Assembly (NCBI GenBank): GCA_023150945.1
Contig: JAKLJX010000001.1
Location: 801,693 to 865,692 of the forward strand
Length of the DNA: 64,000 nucleotides
Direction of reading: 5' to 3'
DNA from: a bacterium
GTDB taxonomy: Bacteria; Zhuqueibacterota; Zhuqueibacteria; Zhuqueibacterales; Zhuqueibacteraceae
Both the position numbers and the translations under genes were made by a program. Shown in pieces: positions 48,589-57,042 of this stretch (the stretch's first letter is position 1; each line of letters begins with the position of its first letter). The notes under the pieces were generated by a model. That model was not told the origin of the DNA, did no database searches, and saw nothing but the letters and a program-made list of their open reading frames with translations.

Positions 48589-50013
48589 CTACGGGATATG
48601 CCTCAGTAGCATCTTGCGCGTGGCCACAGCTTTGGCATCCAAAGACAAACGGTAGAGGTAAACGCCGGAGGCCGCCGGTTTTCCCGCTGCATTTCTCCCT
48701 TCCCAGCGCGCCTGGTGTTCGCCGGCAGGTTGGCGTTCGTCAACCAGCGTAGCCATCCGCTGCCCGAGCAAATCGAACACTTCCAATTTGACGTGACGGC
48801 TGGCAGCGAGGCGATAGCGAATCAGAGTTTCAGGATTGAATGGATTGGGGACATTCTGCGCCAGCCAGAAACCGTTCGGCAGTCTCCCTTCTTCGCGATC
48901 GCCAATCGCGGCAGGACCGCTTTGATAGCGCCACACGCCGTGACCGTGCGTCGCAATGTAAATCATGCGCGGCGCCTGCCGATCGGCAACAATGCTGGTG
49001 ATGCCTGCGGCCACCGCGGGCGGGTCCAGCACCGGCGCGGCAATCTCCTGCCAGGTCGCGCCGGCATCCAGGCTCTCCCACAACGCCCAGGTATCGGGAT
49101 TCGCAATCAAGCCGCCGGCGTAAATGTGATCTGGATTCGAGGAGTCGAGCGTCAGGCCGTAGAAATAAACCGGCGTATCGCGCAAGCCGGTATAGTCCCA
49201 CGTCGCGCCACCGTTAATGGTTTTGATCACCGCGCCCTCCATGCCGGCATACACGGTGTCAGGATGCTCCGGATGAATGGCAATTGAATTACAGGCATTG
49301 TCGCCGCGGAGATTCGGCATGAAGACTTCCCAAGTGCCGCCGTGATCCTGCGACTTCGCGATCCACGGCGCAAAGATTCCATTTTCGCCGCCGGCCCAAA
49401 TTGTGCCGCTGAAGTAATCACGCTGATGCACGGCCAACGCGTTGGTGACGCCCAGGCCGACGCTGAACGCCGGCTGCCACCAGCGAGCAAAAGTCCGCGA
49501 GCGGTAGACCAGGCCGTTGCCGCCGGCAAAGGCAGGGCCCGGCGCCAGATGGCCGGTGGAACGAAAACTCGCCAGGGCTTTGACCAGGAAGAGATCAGGC
49601 CACGGCAGGCCGGAATCGGCCGGCACCCAAACGCCGTTTTCAAAGCGGTAAATCCGCGTGGAATCACCGGCGCTGTAGTTGGGAAACAGGCCGACGACGG
49701 GCGCGTGGAAATCGGCGGGACCAGCGCCCCAAATCTGGACATCGAGCGCGGTGAGCCTTTTGCCTTTCAAGCCCAGCTCGACCCAGCCGGAATCAGGCGC
49801 TGCCAGATTGCGACGGTAAACACCCTCCTCTGCGGTGGCAGCATAGAGCAGGGCCGCTGAGAGCGAGGCATATTGCGCCACGCCCAACGCGCTGACGCGC
49901 TTGCCCGGCAGGCCAAAGGCCTCCAACTTGCCGGCGGTTCCCGGCTGCGCCAGGGCTTGACTGGCAAGCAAGCCGGCGAAAAAGAGTACCCTCAGTCTGA
50001 CTGAACCCTTCAT
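48589..50013 (-). CDS. Secreted beta-propeller (BNR/sortilin-like) protein with sorting domain
   Basis: A 474-residue exported protein with a signal peptide (MKGSVRLRVLFFAGLLASQALA). The body consists of repeats with SQDHGGTW, TINGGATW and SLDAGATW motifs, typical of BNR/sialidase-like propellers, with a C-terminal VPNPFNPETLIRY sorting domain ending RKMLLRHIP. No sialidase catalytic residues were recognised. GGAGAAG precedes the ATG at 50013. It is the paralogue of the next gene upstream, so a tandem duplication is likely. A binding or display function is probable. Confidence 0.8.
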   Translation of the reverse strand: MKGSVRLRVLFFAGLLASQALAQPGTAGKLEAFGLPGKRVSALGVAQYASLSAALLYAATAEEGVYRRNLAAPDSGWVELGLKGKRLTALDVQIWGAGPADFHAPVVGLFPNYSAGDSTRIYRFENGVWVPADSGLPWPDLFLVKALASFRSTGHLAPGPAFAGGNGLVYRSRTFARWWQPAFSVGLGVTNALAVHQRDYFSGTIWAGGENGIFAPWIAKSQDHGGTWEVFMPNLRGDNACNSIAIHPEHPDTVYAGMEGAVIKTINGGATWDYTGLRDTPVYFYGLTLDSSNPDHIYAGGLIANPDTWALWESLDAGATWQEIAAPVLDPPAVAAGITSIVADRQAPRMIYIATHGHGVWRYQSGPAAIGDREEGRLPNGFWLAQNVPNPFNPETLIRYRLAASRHVKLEVFDLLGQRMATLVDERQPAGEHQARWEGRNAAGKPAASGVYLYRLSLDAKAVATRKMLLRHIP

Positions 50014-50037
50014 AAAATCTTCTCCGCGTGTTGCGTG

Positions 50038-51468
50038 TTACGGCAATACCGTCCACTTCTTCACGATCACCCGGCCGCGCCATTCAGCATGCACGAAATA
50101 AACGCCGGCAGTGAGACTGGCGGGAGAAAAAGGCAGCGTGAAGCTCTGCCCGCCGCTGTGCACCGGCACACGCCAAATGCCGAGCTGTTGGCCGAGGGTG
50201 TTGTACAGCCGAATAGTAAGAGGCTCCGGCACCGGCGCCAGAACGCGAAACGTGAGCGCTGCGCCCGCTGTCTGTCTGGCGGGATTGGGGAAAGTCACTT
50301 CGAGGTGAAAATCTTCCGGCTTCGCAGGCGTGTCGTGGACGCTCGTCGCCGCAAAGGTATAGCGCCAGACGCCGCTGCCAAAGGTCGCGAGATAAACCGA
50401 TCGTGGCAGCGCAGGAGGGTCCGCGAGAAAGGGATCGAAGATCATGCTGCCGATGACCATCAGCAGCGGCCGGAGCGGCAGCATCTGCCATTCGTCACCG
50501 CGATTCCGGCTTTCGTAGAGTACGGCGGCATTGTTGCCGGCGCTGCCACTGGCAAGCAGGTGTTGCGGCGTTTGTGGATCAACCGCCAGCGCCGTGAAAG
50601 TTATCGCAGGTGAGGTGGGAAACACCGCCTGCCAACTCCGGCCGCGATCCCATGAGCGCAGAATCGTGTGCGTCAAGGCGGCATAGATGAGGTTGGTGTC
50701 GGCGGGATCAGGCGCCAGGGCAACGCACTTTTCGTTCCAGTTGAGGTGCGCGGGGCTGAGGTCTTCCCACTGTTCGCCGGAGTTGCGAGACAACATGATC
50801 AGGGGACGCCAGGCATTGTCCAGCGTATCCGGGAGGGAATGGCCGCCCGCCCAGATTTCCTGGCCCAGAGGATCGAACCACGAACGTTGGCTGGCAGCCA
50901 AAACGCGGAAGAAATCAAATCGTCTCTGCCAAACCGGCTGCCAGCTTTGGCCGCGATCAAGGGAACGAAAGACTGCACCCTGGCCGGCGGCAAAGGCAGT
51001 GACGAATTCCGGGCCGATGGGCTGGCACACTGCGACTCCCGCCAGGGCCTGGATGTGGCGCACGGAGACGGCATCTATTCCCTTGCTCGCTGCCAGCCAC
51101 GCGCCCGGCTTTTGGCAAGTGTCGGGACGTTGCTGGTAAAAGTAGATCAAAGTCGAATCGCCCGCGGTCAAGTCAGCAGCGGTACCGGCCAGTATGCCCT
51201 TCCAGCAGATCAGCGGGCAGACGGTGTGAAACGCGAAGATCGAAGTCAATGTCCTTGCCGGCACACCGAGAGGCTTCCAGCCCGAATCCGGATCTGCCAG
51301 ATAGCGGCGGTAGACGCCGCTGTCCTGGGTGGCGGCGTAAAGCGTGCCGAAGAACTCGTGCATAGCGGTCACGGACTTGCCTTCCAATCCGAATTGCTCG
51401 AATTGTTGGGCGAGGGCAGCCTGCGTCACGATCAAGCAGCAGGCCAACAGCGAAGAAGAGAGGCGCAT
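50038..51468 (-). CDS. Secreted beta-propeller protein, tandem paralogue
   Basis: A 476-residue exported protein. The ATG at 51468 (MRLSSSLLACCLIVTQAALAQ signal) is preferred to a TTG two codons upstream. It shares the starting pattern FGLEGKSVTA and GVYRRYLADPDSGW with the protein at 48589 (FGLPGKRVSA, GVYRRNLAAPDSGW), and has propeller motifs SLDRGQSW and SWDRGRSW. The C-terminal sorting-type domain is divergent: it begins VTFPNPARQTAG rather than YPNPFNP and ends VIVKKWTVLP. It lies 25 bases from its neighbour in the same direction. Confidence 0.78.
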   Translation of the reverse strand: MRLSSSLLACCLIVTQAALAQQFEQFGLEGKSVTAMHEFFGTLYAATQDSGVYRRYLADPDSGWKPLGVPARTLTSIFAFHTVCPLICWKGILAGTAADLTAGDSTLIYFYQQRPDTCQKPGAWLAASKGIDAVSVRHIQALAGVAVCQPIGPEFVTAFAAGQGAVFRSLDRGQSWQPVWQRRFDFFRVLAASQRSWFDPLGQEIWAGGHSLPDTLDNAWRPLIMLSRNSGEQWEDLSPAHLNWNEKCVALAPDPADTNLIYAALTHTILRSWDRGRSWQAVFPTSPAITFTALAVDPQTPQHLLASGSAGNNAAVLYESRNRGDEWQMLPLRPLLMVIGSMIFDPFLADPPALPRSVYLATFGSGVWRYTFAATSVHDTPAKPEDFHLEVTFPNPARQTAGAALTFRVLAPVPEPLTIRLYNTLGQQLGIWRVPVHSGGQSFTLPFSPASLTAGVYFVHAEWRGRVIVKKWTVLP

Positions 51469-51505
51469 GTTCAAGATTAATCCGGTTGTGATAATCCCGC
51501 GGTTC

Positions 51506-54061
51506 TCAGCGCAACATCGTCAGCTTGCGTGTGGCCGCCGACTTGCCAACTTGCAGCCGGCAGAGATAAATGCTGGAGGCCGCATCGCGGCCGGTGTTGT
51601 CTTTCCCATCCCAGCGCACGAGATAGTCGCCGGCGGGCAGCGGTTGATCGAGCAGCTCGCGCACCAGCTCACCGCGCAGGTTGTAAATCGCCAACTGAGC
51701 CGGGGCATGAGCATACGCCGGTGAAATCTCAAAACGAATGAGCGTGTTGGCATTGAAGGGGTTGGGGAAATTCTGGTGCAACGCCGGCGTTTGTGGCAGC
51801 GCCTTTTCCTGCAATGGCTCCGTGACCGCGGTCGCGATTTGTGGACCCGCGGTGCGGCGCCGGCCTTCGGCATCAGCGAGATAAACATTCACCCACGCGG
51901 GGCGAAACGAAGGCGGCTGCCGGTAAAGTTGCTGCCATTCCTCATCGGTCAGGCGCTGGAAATTCCAAGTCACGTGTTCGTAGTAACTCAGCAGCGGCCC
52001 GATGAATGCCATCGGCTGGCCCGCCTGATTTTCGGCAATGAAAACGCCGAGATCGAGCGGCCCGGTGCCGGCATGCAGGACCTTGCCGACCGGCGTTCCC
52101 GCTTCATCCGTCGGTTGCGTGTGCACGTCCGCAATTACCAGATCTTTTTCGGCCACTTGACCGGAGCCGTTGTAGTAGAGATCGACATACCAGCCGTCAA
52201 ACTCCGTTACGCACCCGTCGCGTTCATAAAGCATACTCTGCAGAAAACGAGTTTCAGCGGAATCCAGCGGCGTGTGCTGAAGCTGCTTGCCCGCGATCAC
52301 CGCCAGCGTGTCCATGATGCCGGCCATACCGGAGAAATAGCGCGTGAGGTAGGTCTTGCGCCATTCCTCCGCAAACGCAAGCGTGCCGAATTTGGCCTCA
52401 GCCTGCCGGGCAAAACGCTCGAGGGCGCGATAGAACGCCGGCAACGGTTCCACGAAGCTGTATGGAAAGGAGCAGGTCGCGCCGATGGTGTAGGACTGCT
52501 TGGCGTACAGTAAATTGTCATGCCGCAACTGTGCCCACGAAGCGAGTTGCGTGTTCATCTTTTGCTGCCAAAATGCACCGGTTTGCATGAATGCCGGAAA
52601 GGGCGCCAAATTGCCGGGCGGATTGAGCGCGCGAATGGCGGCCAGCCAGGCATTATACAACGAGCTGCTCCAGAACGCCGGCTCGTAGGAATCGACCAGA
52701 TAGCGCACCGCTGCCAGGTTGGAGGCATAGGGATAACGCCCCAGCTCATCTTGCAACAAAATCGCGCTGGCCTCATTTCCCAGGGCGAACAGCACATCCA
52801 GGCTGGAGGGCATCATGCGCAGGATTTTTTCGCCTTGATAGAGGATGCGGTCATGGACGACATTGCCCATCACATAGGAGTCGATGACGAAGCGCTGGCC
52901 GAGCAGCAAAAAGGCGGTGGGCGGCATGGCTTGCTCGGGAACGGCGGGATCAGAGAGCAGAATCTGGGAATTGATGCGCTGAATGGCATAAGACTTCGTT
53001 GCCAGCGCTTGCTGCAGCGCTTGCAACCGGCCGGCGTCGAGCAATTCGGCGGCCTGAGTCAGACCGATTTCGTCCGCCAAGAGCTGCAAATGCGCGAGTG
53101 TGACATTGTCACTCTCGCCGACGAAAAAACGAATGAGATCTTCCATTTCCTCCCAAATCGGCAGCGCGCCGCTGCTTTTAGCAGCCTCCCAGAGCAGGTA
53201 GGCCATGATGGTCTGGCGCTGGATGTCAGCCGCGCTGGGCGCCGGCATGCCATGCTGTTGCGGCGGGCTGAGCATCAACTCGGTGCGGCCGAGCCAGATC
53301 ATCGCGCGGAAGTAATTCTTGAGAATCGCTTCATTGGTATAATGGCCGCGCGGCCGGAATTGGCTGAAATCGATGAGGCGCGGCGTAGCCGCGAACAGGG
53401 CATAAGGCGCCGGCTGCTCATCCGTGATCAGCTTCAGCAGGGCCTCGACCGTGGCGCTGTTCTCCGCGCGCTGCGGCGTATACGCCAATCCCAGCAGTCG
53501 AAGCGCGACAGTGAGGTAGACGTCCATGTCGTTCAGCATCGTTTGCATGGCTGGCTGACCGGCAGAGCGATTCGCCAGGTTCGGCCATTCCCGCCGCAGC
53601 TTGAGCAGCAACTCTTCTAGGCGCGGAATCAGGAGGCCGCGTTCCATGTCCTCCAGAATCGTATCATAGGAACGATGCAGCGCGTGCAAGATGGCATCGC
53701 TGGAGACGAAAACCGGCAAATCATGTTTGTAGATTTCATAGAAGGCCTCCCCAAAGTTTTCGCGCTGCAGCCGCTCGCTCACCACAAAGCCGTTATCCGA
53801 GAGCAAGGCGCGTTCATCGGCGGTGAGCTGGTAGATTTGGATGATCGTGTCCAGATAGGCGATTTTTTTGAGCGGAAGGTAGAGCGCGGTGCGGAAAGCG
53901 GGAGTGGGATGAAGGCTGCGCAGTTGTGCGCCGGTCAAATCCCGATGGTCGTCCAGGAAACTGGTGTAAGCCTGCAGGTCAAAATCACTGCCGGCTTGGG
54001 CGCGTGCCTGCATGGAGGGCAGCAGAGCCAGCGCGAGCAGAATCGACACAAAGTAGCGCAT
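51506..54061 (-). CDS. DUF3160 protein with C-terminal sorting domain
   Basis: An 851-residue exported protein of the DUF3160 family, whose function is unknown. A signal peptide (MRYFVSILLALALLPSMQARA) is followed by a mainly helical region with characteristic DUF3160 text: VFVSSDAILHALHRSYDTILEDME, QTIMAYLLWEAAKSSGALP and AYAWWSSLYNAWLAAI-like FWSSSLYNAWLAAI. A polar segment with ERDGCVTEFDGWYVDLYYNG follows. The C-terminus has NFPNPFNANTLIRFEI and ends RKLTMLR. It is the most upstream gene of its minus-strand group; GGGAG lies nine bases before ATG 54061. Confidence 0.85.
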   Translation of the reverse strand: MRYFVSILLALALLPSMQARAQAGSDFDLQAYTSFLDDHRDLTGAQLRSLHPTPAFRTALYLPLKKIAYLDTIIQIYQLTADERALLSDNGFVVSERLQRENFGEAFYEIYKHDLPVFVSSDAILHALHRSYDTILEDMERGLLIPRLEELLLKLRREWPNLANRSAGQPAMQTMLNDMDVYLTVALRLLGLAYTPQRAENSATVEALLKLITDEQPAPYALFAATPRLIDFSQFRPRGHYTNEAILKNYFRAMIWLGRTELMLSPPQQHGMPAPSAADIQRQTIMAYLLWEAAKSSGALPIWEEMEDLIRFFVGESDNVTLAHLQLLADEIGLTQAAELLDAGRLQALQQALATKSYAIQRINSQILLSDPAVPEQAMPPTAFLLLGQRFVIDSYVMGNVVHDRILYQGEKILRMMPSSLDVLFALGNEASAILLQDELGRYPYASNLAAVRYLVDSYEPAFWSSSLYNAWLAAIRALNPPGNLAPFPAFMQTGAFWQQKMNTQLASWAQLRHDNLLYAKQSYTIGATCSFPYSFVEPLPAFYRALERFARQAEAKFGTLAFAEEWRKTYLTRYFSGMAGIMDTLAVIAGKQLQHTPLDSAETRFLQSMLYERDGCVTEFDGWYVDLYYNGSGQVAEKDLVIADVHTQPTDEAGTPVGKVLHAGTGPLDLGVFIAENQAGQPMAFIGPLLSYYEHVTWNFQRLTDEEWQQLYRQPPSFRPAWVNVYLADAEGRRRTAGPQIATAVTEPLQEKALPQTPALHQNFPNPFNANTLIRFEISPAYAHAPAQLAIYNLRGELVRELLDQPLPAGDYLVRWDGKDNTGRDAASSIYLCRLQVGKSAATRKLTMLR

Positions 54062-54510
54062 ATCTCATACTCCCGAGCTTGAAGTCAGCTCACGAAATCA
54101 GCGGGCGGCGCAGATTTTCCTCTGCGCCGCCTCACTCTCTTTTATGAAAATGCTGCGCTGGGGCAGCGGAATTGCCGGAAAGGTTGCCAATGAATTCAGG
54201 CCCGACCATCAACCGCGGAGGCGATGGTGCTGTCTAAAACTGGCCTTGATTGAGATTCTGCTGCGCTCTGCCAGGCCGGATTACTTCGTCAAGAATCTGC
54301 TTGGGAAAAGGCTCTTTTGTCGCTTATCACCTTATTTCAAATGTAGTGCCAGTGATCAGTTAACCAACGCTCGGACGGTCACGCCGGTGCCGCCGGAATG
54401 CCGGGAATTTCCTGCTTGAAAATGTTGATCTTGAAAAGTCCAAAAGGGCAGTGGAGGAGAGGCGACCTGGCGGGTTTGGCGAGAGGAATGCCGGCTGCCG
54501 GCTCTGGCCA
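54062..54510. other. Intergenic region without a recognised gene
   Basis: About 450 bases. A plus-strand frame (54144-54419) has no ribosome-binding site, no domain and unusual composition, so it was not accepted. It should contain the promoter of the DUF3160 gene. Confidence 0.5.
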
Positions 54511-55368
54511 TCAGTTTTCTGAGGGCTTCACCAGTTTTTTGGAGCGGAAATCAGGCGAGGGAATCCAGATAGCGGCCTCCTTGCTGCCGTAAGCCCGGGC
54601 GCGGCCGATCCAGCATTGATACCCAATCCAAGCGCAAACCAGCGCATCCAGGCAGTCTTCCAGGCCTTTCAGTCGCGCGGCGGTGCCAAGACGGCGCACC
54701 GCGTGCGCGGCCGGCACCAGGCTGGTTACGCCCGCAATCTCTTCGGCCAGTGCCGCACGCAAAGCTTCGAGATTCCGGCAGAGGCGGCGCCGGCGCAAGT
54801 CTGGTGAGGCTTCCGGCCAATACTGCGAGAGGCGCGCAGTTTTGTAAGCCAGGCGCATCGGCAATCGCATCAGTTCGATGATGGCGGGATGCGGATAGGT
54901 TTCGAGAAACACGCGCTTCGCCCGCGGCGCGGCGCCGTGCGTGTGCCAGTGGTAACCGGCAGCGCAAAGCTGGTGGAAGAGGGATGCCGAAATCGGGCCG
55001 GGCCGCTGGGCGTTGGGCGTGTGCGTGCCGGCGCCGCGGCTCACGTAGGCCGCAGTCACGGCATTGTCGCATGGCCGCCGGCCGTTGAGCGGTTTGGCCG
55101 CCAGAGGAATATCCAACGCCACAATTTGCGGCAACTCGCCAGTGAGTTTTTTGCAGTGAGAGAGCAACGCATCAATAGGAGGGAGGCAGCCGCGCACGCG
55201 AGTGCGCCAATCGACTTTTGCATGCGGCCCGCTGGTGAGAAATTCGTCATAGGATCTTCCGAGCGCGATCAATTTTGGTTTGGCATTTCTGCGTGCGCGC
55301 AACAGCGCCACGCCCGAGGGTTGATGCGCCGTCCACGCCGCGTCGATGCCGAGAATGTGTGCAGGCAT
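54511..55368 (-). CDS. DUF429 family protein
   Basis: A 285-residue cytoplasmic protein of the DUF429 family, an RNase H/actin-like fold group of uncertain function. It starts HILGIDAAWTAHQPSGVALL, with an early Asp, then ALDIPLAAKPLNGRRPCDNAVTAAY and LETYPHPAIIEL, the motifs that define the family, and ends with LEDCLDALVCAWIGYQ holding a terminal Asp. It begins about 110 bases from the uracil-DNA glycosylase and lies in the same direction. No ribosome-binding site is clear for its ATG. Confidence 0.8.
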   Translation of the reverse strand: MPAHILGIDAAWTAHQPSGVALLRARRNAKPKLIALGRSYDEFLTSGPHAKVDWRTRVRGCLPPIDALLSHCKKLTGELPQIVALDIPLAAKPLNGRRPCDNAVTAAYVSRGAGTHTPNAQRPGPISASLFHQLCAAGYHWHTHGAAPRAKRVFLETYPHPAIIELMRLPMRLAYKTARLSQYWPEASPDLRRRRLCRNLEALRAALAEEIAGVTSLVPAAHAVRRLGTAARLKGLEDCLDALVCAWIGYQCWIGRARAYGSKEAAIWIPSPDFRSKKLVKPSEN

Positions 55369-55441
55369 AATTGTGATGGTCCCGTTCGGGCGGTTGTTGC
55401 TGAGATATTAAATATTAATTGAGTTTATAAGATCCCATGAG

Positions 55442-55457
55442 AACCGCCCGGGCGGTT
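55442..55457. repeat. Perfect 16-base palindrome between DUF429 and UDG genes
   Basis: AACCGCCCGGGCGGTT is a perfect palindrome. A third copy of its half site, GGGCGGTT, stands at 55388-55395, 50 bases away, on the far side of an AT-rich stretch. It could be a protein-binding site or a hairpin in the DUF429 leader. Confidence 0.8.
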
Positions 55458-55476
55458 TGAGAGCTCGGAGCCGGCC

Positions 55477-56181
55477 TTATTCAGAATCGAGCAACTGCCG
55501 CGCGCGGCGAAACACTCCATCGAACATCGCCTCCGTCAATCTCCCGGTAAAAGTATTTTGCTGGCTGGGATGAAACGACGCAAGCAGCGTGATCTTGCCG
55601 GTCAGCTTGACTTCAGCGCGATGCGCGAATTTCGGCTTGGGAGAGTGATCGATTCCATAAACCTCTCCAAAAACAGAAAGCGCGGTGGCAAAGGCAATCT
55701 TGCCCAACGCAATCACGACTCTGATTTGCTTCATCAGCGCGACTTCGGTGAGAATGAAACCACGGCAATTCGCGAATTCCGCCGGCGTCGGCTGGTTGGC
55801 CGGCGGCGCGCAGCGGCACGGCGCCGTGATCAGGCAATCTTTCAACTTCAAACCATCAGTGCGATGGGTTGACACCGGTTGATTGGCGAAGCCGGCTTTG
55901 TGCAAGGCGCGATACAGCCAGTCGCCGCTGCGGTCGCCGGTGAACGTGCGGCCGGTGCGATTGCCGCCGTGCGCGGCCGGCGCCAGTCCGACAATCAGCA
56001 AGCGCGCATTGAAATCACCGAAGGAAGGCACGGGTTTGCCCCAATACTCTTCCGTTGCAAACCGTTTAGTTTTCTCGCGTGCGATGCGTTCGCGCCAATG
56101 CACCAAGCGGGGACAGCGCCGGCAGGCGACGAGGTCGCGGTGCAAACGCAGCAGTTTTTGCCGAGTGGAAATGGCAGCCAT
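55477..56181 (-). CDS. Type-5 uracil-DNA glycosylase (UDGb)
   Basis: Removes uracil and related damaged bases from DNA. The ATG at 56181 gives 234 residues and is preferred over a longer upstream frame that has no family sequence. Iron-sulfur cysteines are visible in CRRC (20-23), and CLITAPCRC and NCRGF supply others. The active-site segment is GLAPAAHGGNRTGRTFTGDRSG and the C-terminal motif is SFHPSQQNTFTGRLT, as in UDGb family 5. The AGGAG box lies 13 bases upstream, slightly far. Diverges from ferritin across a 210-base gap. Confidence 0.9.
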   Translation of the reverse strand: MAAISTRQKLLRLHRDLVACRRCPRLVHWRERIAREKTKRFATEEYWGKPVPSFGDFNARLLIVGLAPAAHGGNRTGRTFTGDRSGDWLYRALHKAGFANQPVSTHRTDGLKLKDCLITAPCRCAPPANQPTPAEFANCRGFILTEVALMKQIRVVIALGKIAFATALSVFGEVYGIDHSPKPKFAHRAEVKLTGKITLLASFHPSQQNTFTGRLTEAMFDGVFRRARQLLDSE

Positions 56182-56392
56182 GCCGATGGAATTCTCCTGA
56201 ACGTAATTCAGCTCGCAGCTCTCGCAGGATTTGGCGTAATCTAAGCAATTCCGCGGTCGGGCACAACCACGGGGCGCGCGCCTTCGCAAACATCTACTTG
56301 CGCATTTGCCGCAAAAAAGACATATTCAGCCCTCTTTTTTTAAGAAACTCAGCAGGTGTTTTCCTCTGTTCCCATCCCGAAAGGAGATTCCC

Positions 56393-56887
56393 ATGTTGAA
56401 GCAAACTGTACAAGACGCGCTGAATGAGCAGATCAAGGCCGAGTTGGAATCCGCCTATGTTTATCTGGCCATGTCGGCCTACAGCGAATCGGTCAATCTG
56501 CGCGGCTTTGCGAGTTGGATGCGGGGGCAAAGCCAGGAGGAACTCGGGCACGCGCTCAAGCTGTTCGATTTTGTGAATGATCGCGGCGGCCGGGTGACGC
56601 TGCAGGCGCTGGCGCAGCCGCCGGCGGATTACAAATCGGCGCTCGACATGATGGAACACACGCTCAACCACGAACAAAAAGTCAGCGGGCTGATCAACCG
56701 CCTTTATGAACTTGCCCTCAAGGAAAGCGACTATCCCACCCAGGCGCATCTGCAGTGGTTCATCACCGAGCAGGTGGAGGAGGAGAAGACGGCGCAGGAG
56801 ATCGTCGAGCAACTCCGGATGATCGGCAATCACACGCCGGGCCTGCTGATGCTGGATCGCCAGATGGGCCAGCGCAGCGAAAAATAA
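56393..56887 (+). CDS. ftnA: Ferritin
   Basis: A 164-residue ferritin for iron storage. The ATG at 56393 has AAGGAG six bases upstream; the longer frame starting at 56306 is not needed. Ferroxidase residues Glu17, Tyr24, Glu50 and His53 (QSQEELGHA) are present, followed by a second helix pair with EHTLNHEQK and QVEEEKTAQEIVEQL. Length and pattern are those of bacterial FtnA rather than bacterioferritin, as no haem-methionine is seen. It is followed by 155 bases and then a SusC-like receptor; a link to iron uptake is not shown. Confidence 0.95.
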   Translation: MLKQTVQDALNEQIKAELESAYVYLAMSAYSESVNLRGFASWMRGQSQEELGHALKLFDFVNDRGGRVTLQALAQPPADYKSALDMMEHTLNHEQKVSGLINRLYELALKESDYPTQAHLQWFITEQVEEEKTAQEIVEQLRMIGNHTPGLLMLDRQMGQRSEK

Positions 56888-57042
56888 CGCGGCCGAAGAC
56901 TGGTTGCGCTGCCGGACCGGTGGCGGCAAGCGTGCGAAAGATACTGCAGAAAGGAGGTGCAACCGGACGAGCTGTTTGTTCTGATGCCACGGCAGAATGT
57001 GTCGAAATTTGGTAATTCAAAAACCCGTCAGGGAGGAGTTTC

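Noticed and set aside
48425-48655. Small plus-strand frame encoding KSKSKSKSK
   Set aside because: The repeat explains it; no ribosome-binding site or family supports translation.
54144-54419. 91-codon plus-strand frame
   Set aside because: No domain, no ribosome-binding site, and it overlaps the presumed promoter of the DUF3160 gene.
56948-57040. Very strong Shine-Dalgarno sequence AGAAAGGAGGTG with a possible short Cys-rich peptide frame
   Set aside because: No start codon at suitable spacing, and the frame runs into the SusC signal sequence; probably chance.
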